Of a DNA stretch of 64,000 bases, positions 56,950 through 64,000 are shown one piece after another. Within the stretch, counting starts at the first letter, position 1. The number at the start of each line of letters is the position of its first letter. The stretch is from Cheilinus undulatus (lineage: Eukaryota > Chordata > Actinopteri > Labriformes > Labridae). The notes under the pieces were generated by a model. That model did no database searches, was not told the origin of the DNA, and saw only the letters and a list, made by a program, of their open reading frames with translations. Location of the stretch: positions 6,617,933 through 6,681,932 of the forward strand of contig NC_054870.1 of assembly GCF_018320785.1 (NCBI RefSeq), read 5' to 3'. The position numbers and the translations under genes are program-made.

Positions 56950-58500
56950 ACATCTGTGACCTCTGACAGATTTATGATAATCATCATAACCATAATAATA
57001 ATCCTCTGCTTTAATGTCTTGCTTATTGCTTCAATCAAAGGTCTGGATTTGGCTTTTATGATCAAGCTCTTCATCCTAATCACTTTCACTCGCTGACGCT
57101 GCAGCTCACCGCCATCCGCCTGATTTCATTTTTACCCTCAGAATATCTAAGACGAATATCTGACGAAGACTTAAGGGTTTAAAAACGATGCCACGACTCA
57201 GAAGGACCAGAAATACTACGGTGTTTGAGCTCAGGGGCCACGAGCTTAGATTCAGCCAGGTTCAAATAAAAAATTCAAGCTAAATTTCTTAACCAGCTTA
57301 AACTCAATAAGAAACACTGTTGGACTAGTAGAAATGGGATCATGTCATATTGTTCTGTCTTTGTTTTGGACCTCATTCAGTTACTGGTAAAAAAGCAAGA
57401 GATGTTCTGAAGCCAGAGGCAAAAAATTTTATGTGAACTACTCTGAACTGTCTGTTAATTATTATTATTATTGATTGTTATTATTATTATTCAAGCATAT
57501 AGTGTTAGTTCAGCAGGCCCTGGAGTCAAGCGCTGCCATATTATTGAGATCAGCTGATCTCAGGCTAGCCCTCTTAGCTGACGACCACCTGATTTGCTTC
57601 TAAGCACTCTATTGGCTAATTGCACTCATGTTGCCATATTTACACTGCTCTGGCCTGGCTACTCTTTGTTTCTCCCTCTGCAAGTCACTTTTTATAACAC
57701 TCCTCCACCCCAGCTACATCTGTCTTAATCAGTGTCATTATATTGTTATTGATAACTGCTCTGCTCTGGGGTTTTTGCTGCTTCTCTCCCTGCCTCAGGC
57801 TTTCCTTGTAGGTTCAGGAAAGGCAGGAGCATGTGCTGTTCCTGCTTGATGCTTTCCACATAGGTTTGTGGAAGGGTAGAGGGATCCCAGATCAGCCACA
57901 CCACCAAGTATAACAGCAGTAAGTGCTAATTAATAACTCTTGATAAAGAAAGATTTTTATGACTGAATTTGATTGGAAATCTTACTTGTCAGCATTTCCC
58001 TTTGAGTCAGAGGAGTTCAAAGAGCTTAGCTGAAAACGTGGACCAAATTAAGTTGTGGACAAAGTCTGACCCCCATATTCCACATACTCCACCTGCGCTA
58101 AGTTTGGGTGTGGAGCGCTGTGCTCTGCTAATGCATACACGGGATGGGGGGGGTTGCAATGTGTTGGCCACAGGCAAGAATGATATTCCCCATTTAGCCA
58201 GAAGAATCCGTAGCGAGTGAACCAAATATTCTCTATATCCAAAACGCTATCTCACCTTTAAATTCCACATACTCTGTCATGGTTGATCTCCTGTTTTTTG
58301 GGGGGCATTTCTTGTTTAGATTGCTTTTTTGTGTTAGAGAGGAGGCCCTGTGTTGTTGTTTTTTTTTCTTCCTACAGGGTGGTTGGGGAGGGCAGGAGCA
58401 CTGGGCAGTCACAGGTGCAGCCTCCTCTTTACCACCTTTAGCCTTCAGATGTCAGAGTATCCTTTCAGCTCCATTGTGGTAACCTGGCTCTCTCAGCATT
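56950..58500. other. no gene recognised; an ATT-rich run and unclassified sequence
   Basis: An imperfect ATT-rich run is at 57460-57490. The rest has short frames without support and a (G)8 run at 58146. It may contain unclassified repeats. Confidence 0.35.
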
Positions 58501-58506
58501 GACTCA

Positions 58507-59155
58507 TACCCCTTTCCCACTGGCCAAAAAACCTGTTTAAACACGTTAACAATCTGCACCTGTCGGCACTGGGAAAGGCTCTAATCGGCATTCAGACCCG
58601 CATCCACTGACCCTGCAATAGACATGGGTTTTTATCGGCTTGCCTCCGATTGGCTCCAGTGGAAACGTCACACCTGGGTGAATGCGGGATGACTCTGGAG
58701 TAACATGCCTATGTCATTATATCACACCCATGACTTGGGGCAACAAAAGGACGCCAGCAGCTGGCGAACGTCTGTAACTTCTACGACTCTTTGCCATCTC
58801 AGCAACAAATTCCATCGGTCTCTGTATCATCAGCGCTTGAATGTCGTTCAGTCTGCGCTGAGTTTGTATATTTTGAAAGAGGGACAAAAGTTCAAAGTAC
58901 GGAAAACAAGCTTCCATGCTCCTTTCCATTGTTTACCTGGTTGTGTTTCGGCACGCTGATGATGATGTCATCAACGTGATGACATCAGCTCGAGGCACCA
59001 GAGGGAAAAAAAAAAACAGCAATGCAGCTCATCTGCTGGCGATCAGACCCAGGTCTGCTGGCAATGGGAAAGGAGGCACTTGCCAATTGTTAGCGGGTTT
59101 ACCCCCATTTAAAAAAAACGCTTTTACATATTAATTTTAGTGGGAAAGCGGTATA
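58507..59155. mobile_element. MITE-like element with CTTTCCCACT inverted ends
   Basis: The left end ATACCCCTTTCCCACTGG and right end AGTGGGAAAGCGGTAT are inverted. Internal CACTGGGAAAGGCTC and GGCAATGGGAAAGGAGGCAC echo the ends. About 650 bp, no coding capacity. Confidence 0.7.
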
Positions 59156-59322
59156 AGTGTGCTATTGCTAGTAATTTTTTTGACTTTGCTAATACTTGTC
59201 TCCTCTTTTCTCACAGTGTCCACTACTTCCTGCCAGTGCTTCAGCCCTCCACCAGCCAGGTCACTCCCCATCCGTTTTACACCATTACCTCTTGATAAAG
59301 AAACTCACAATTCACTTTTGGA

Positions 59323-59478
59323 CCTATTTTGATAGGACAGCTGAAGAGAGACTGGAAACATGGGAAAAGAGAGCAGAGGAAGGCCTGTACCAGATAGTGC
59401 CAAGTCCAGGACTCCATAGTGTGTAGAGGACTGTTGCCTCTGTATATGGGTGCCTGCCCCACCTGCTGAGCTCGACTG
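59323..59478 (-). mobile_element. tRNA-derived SINE, decayed copy
   Basis: Read on the minus strand the head has an A-box-like AGCTCAGCAGGTGGGGCAGG. The body (plus strand TTTTGATAGGACAGCTGAAG) matches that of the 60414-60588 SINE. The B box is decayed and no target duplication was found. Confidence 0.6.
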
Positions 59479-59744
59479 GCTGAGTTGCTGCCAAAACGAC
59501 CACAAGGACATCCACGCAGTTATGGTTTGCATGTGTACATTAAAAGATTTTGTCTGTGTTGCCCTGTTGACTGTCGTTGTTGACCAAATTGCTCTTCAGG
59601 AACAGTACAGTTTGTCTGGTCCCATCCTAAACATCCTGTCAGGAAATGCTGCTGAATCAGTTTTAGTAGAACCATCAATAACAGCCAAATTAAGCAAATT
59701 GCATCAGGAAGAGCAAAAACAATGATTGTCAGAGCGGTGGGATC

Positions 59745-60120
59745 AGATCAGACAGGTTCTCCTTCATCTCTTCATATTCGCTGCTGATCTCATTGTAGCC
59801 TCCAATCCAAGTTAGCAGGGATTATCTCCCATGGAAAGGGCATTAAGAGGCGGATAACCTCAGCTTGGAGGCAGTTAATCTAGCAGCATGTTAATGAGTC
59901 TTGTAGTGGATTGCTTAAATTAAAAGCAAATATCAACAGTCATTTGGCTAAAGGAGGCCCGCTGTGTGCCTGCCTGCCCTCAATCATAATGCATTAAGTG
60001 ATTTGAGTCGCCAGGTCGTTGCAGTAATCATGTAATGTGAGTGAAAAACAATAAAATTAACAGGTTATCAGGAAATTAAGGCGCCCAGGGGAAGACCAGG
60101 GGGACGGGAGTTTTGGTGAA
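59745..60120. promoter_or_regulatory. candidate conserved regulatory block
   Basis: Repeat-poor, balanced sequence with GGGATTATCTCC, GCAGTTAATCTAG, GTTAATGAG, GGATTGCTTAAATTAAAAGC, AATGCATTAAGTG, GTAATCATG and AAAACAATAAAATTAAC. The density of homeodomain-type and SOX-like sites matches developmental enhancers. Function is inferred. Confidence 0.4.
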
Positions 60121-60413
60121 AACACAAAGTGGATTTCAGTCTCTGAGCGAGTCCTCTTTATAAACCCGAGATAATCCGAAGGTGTTTTTATCCTGGTGTG
60201 ACAATAGCTAACATTTTAAACTCTGATATCAACTTCACATACATTAAATGTCTTATTTAAGACTTTTGAGTGCTTAAAAACATCACAAAAGGCAACTTCA
60301 AGCCTGTCAGGATGAATAAAATCTATCTATTCAGAAAGGTTTGGTTTTAATGTTTAAACCAAAGTTAATTTACTGCAAACTAGAGCAGTCAGAGTACAAG
60401 ACTTTTTAATTCT

Positions 60414-60588
60414 TTTCTTTTTTTTTTAAGATTTATTTTTGGCCTTTATTTGATAGGACAGTGGATAGAGTCAGAAACAGGGGAGAAAGCGGGGAGAGAC
60501 ATGCAGGAAATAGTGCCACGGGCCGGATTCGAACCCGGGTCGCCTGCGTATATGGCATGCGCCTTAACCACTCGACTACCGGCGCGCC
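60414..60588 (-). mobile_element. tRNA-derived SINE with 16-bp target duplication
   Basis: The minus strand has a tRNA-like head: GGTAGTCGAGTGGTTAAGGC (A box region) and GGGTTCGAATCC (B box, perfect). A body and an A-rich tail follow. Perfect direct repeats AAGACTTTTTAATTCT flank it at 60398-60413 and 60589-60604, proving insertion by target-primed reverse transcription. Confidence 0.9.
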
Positions 60589-60748
60589 AAGACTTTTTAA
60601 TTCTGACCCCAGTTTAAATCAGATGATATTGATACCTGTGTGAATACAGAGCAACACTCAAACTGCTTTATTTAGTTTTAACAGTACTGTTTATAGTAAT
60701 AAAAGAATAAATAAATCAGATTTTCATGAAAATAATCTACCTGTCCTA

Positions 60749-62381
<1,633 letters not shown>

Positions 62382-62514
62382 TACATAAAATCAGATATTT
62401 CTTCTGAAAAATTATTAAAAACACAGTAGAGGTGTCTGCAGGGATCCTAATCTGTCTGTAATCTTTCTGTAATTTTTCGTATTTAGGTCAGTCTACTTGT
62501 GTTAGTGCTGGTGC

Positions 62515-62790
62515 AAAATGTCTCAAAAAAGTGGGGACAGGGCTACAAAAGGCTGGAAAAGTAAGTGCTCCTAATGAAAAACAGCTGGAGGAGCATTTTG
62601 GTACTAATTCAGTTGATTGTCAACAGGTCAGTAACATGACTGGGTATAAAAGGAGCATTTTAGACAGGAAAAGGAAAGGAAGTAAAAGATGGGCTAATCA
62701 TTGTCTGAGTTAAAGCTGAATCATGGAAAGAAGAAGCTGTATGTGAGCAGGATCCAGAAACGGTTCTGTTGTCAGGTAAATCAAAATGTT
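62515..62790 (+). mobile_element. Tc1-like element family 3, 5' fragment
   Basis: Carries GTCTCAAAAAAGTGGGGACA and GGGTATAAAAGGAGCATTTT as in 41855-43250, then jumps to KLNHGKKKLYVSRIQKR-like transposase wording. Confidence 0.55.
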
Positions 62791-62822
62791 AAATTCTTTC
62801 TGGAAAACACCAACACCGTCCT

Positions 62823-62850
62823 GTGTGTGTGTGTGTGTGTGGGGGGGGGG
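62823..62850. repeat. (GT)n-(G)n microsatellite
   Basis: A TG run followed by about ten G. Confidence 0.9.
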
Positions 62851-63099
62851 TCCTTTGTCCTGTCATCCATGATGTTTATAGAGAATATCACAGCTTTAAA
62901 CAGCACTGTGAATCAGGTTCGACCTGGCCTGACCTCTCTGGTCTTGGGCTTGGAGGTAAGTTTGACCTCCAGCAGCAACACTCATCTGATAGTGAAGTCA
63001 TTCTTTAGGGTGCAGATTACTTCAAACAATGACGTCAGTTTTGAAATTTATCATAAAAAAATAAATGTACACATCAGGAGAAATTAAAGGGAAAAAAGC

Positions 63100-63500
63100 T
63101 GATGTGAAGTCGAACCGCCATTCTTCCTTTTCCCAGAATCCTTTGTGCCGGTCGACCTCTTGCCTTGGACATGACGTGAAGCGTTGTGAAAGTGGAGCTT
63201 TGATTTGATTAAGTTTGTGTTGAATCAGCTTTGCGGTCACTCCAATCGGCGTGCAGCAGATTGAGCTTTAAGCGTGCTGATATTAAAAATCAGCAGGCTG
63301 TAAAACAATATGTAATCTAACAACATAATCGAACAATGTAATCTGACAGCACAATCATGTCCAAAATATGTTGCTGCTGCCACGACACACGATTAAAGTC
63401 CCAGGATTGGAAGATTTGTGTCCACACAGCTGCACTTCTTCTTAAAGTTTCACGCAAACGTTGGACTTTTCATTTCCTCGTATACGGCACGGCGATTTTA
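63100..63500. promoter_or_regulatory. candidate regulatory block at right end
   Basis: Repeat-poor, balanced sequence with GATTTGATTAAGTTTG, CCACGACACACGATTAAAGT and clustered AATCT/ATAATC/ACAATG sites (63310-63355). Motif-based guess only. 63501-64000 shows nothing clear beyond a GTAGGGATGGGCAATAC repeat fragment near 63816. Confidence 0.3.
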
Positions 63501-64000
63501 GGGAGATTTATTATCTTTTCAATCAGGATACTGTAATCTTCACATTTAAAAAAGGTAAAACATCAGGATTCATCTTTTGGAGGTCATGAGTGTAAATTCA
63601 TCTCTGGATGTTTAAACATCTGCAGCTCCAGGGCTCCTAACTGTTCCTGAAATGATCCACCCTTTGTCTGTTTGAGGCATTTAAAGGGTTAATCTGCTGT
63701 TTCACATCACATCTGTCTTTTTTACTTTAGTAACTTTGTCTTATTATGGCTAATGTTGATTAAAATTCTCTCCTGAAGGTCAGGACCTCAGGATATAACC
63801 ATATAACCATTTAAGGTAGGGATGGGCAATACATGAAGTTTTTAAGATATCTAAGTGTATTTCTGGAGGAGGTATAGGGTAATTTGTGGTTATTTAGTCA
63901 TCAGAAATTGCAAGCAAACTCCCTCACACACTCAAAATTGCACAAATATGTTAATGCTTGCACTTTTTCCCTGGCCGTGGTGCCAAAGCACACAAGCCTT

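Noticed and set aside
58007..58225. Cys/Trp-containing short frame as a conserved exon
   Set aside because: No splice sites in phase with any neighbour and no recognised motif.
60525..60588. Functional tRNA gene
   Set aside because: It has A and B boxes but continues into a SINE body with an A-rich tail and is enclosed by a target duplication.

Overview
The window is nuclear DNA of a ray-finned (teleost) fish. The sequence shows long AT-rich introns with GT-AG boundaries, vertebrate gene families, abundant Tc1/mariner and TTAA-flanked DNA transposon relics, tRNA-derived SINEs and many minisatellites. I cannot name the species.

Three spliced genes, all on the minus strand, fill the left half. 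From right to left: vsx1 (five exons, 33219 to 25572, complete, 376 codons), which encodes a paired-type homeodomain/CVC transcription factor of retinal bipolar interneurons; a C2H2 zinc-finger gene (five exons, 21907 to 16132, 543 codons, 11 fingers) that I cannot assign to a named orthologue; and acss1 (mitochondrial acetyl-CoA synthetase), of which only the first five coding exons lie here (11285 to 912), the rest lying beyond position 1. Splice phases were followed exon by exon and stay in frame in all three genes. ACSS1 and VSX1 are also neighbours on human chromosome 20p11, which supports both names; the zinc-finger gene between them is extra.

From 33.3 to 64 kb I find no host gene. This gene desert upstream of vsx1 holds (a) stretches with low repeat content and many homeodomain, octamer or SOX-like motifs that look like conserved regulatory DNA (36.5, 48.3-49.0, 54.8, 59.75-60.1 and 63.1-63.5 kb), and (b) decayed mobile DNA: Tc1-like elements of at least four families, MITEs, two SINEs, and a satellite of about 136 bp present at two places. 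A 26-bp block shared between the vsx1 promoter and the 36.5 kb element suggests both respond to the same homeodomain factor.

The most interesting items are an AG-free zone of about 777 nt made largely by a 30-bp minisatellite directly upstream of vsx1 exon 2; the promoter/upstream paired AATCC-GGATTA block; a palindromic octamer region at 48.58 kb; nested TTAA-flanked elements at 11.8-14.0 kb; and the satellite at 49.4 and 56.0 kb. No complete intact transposase was found.
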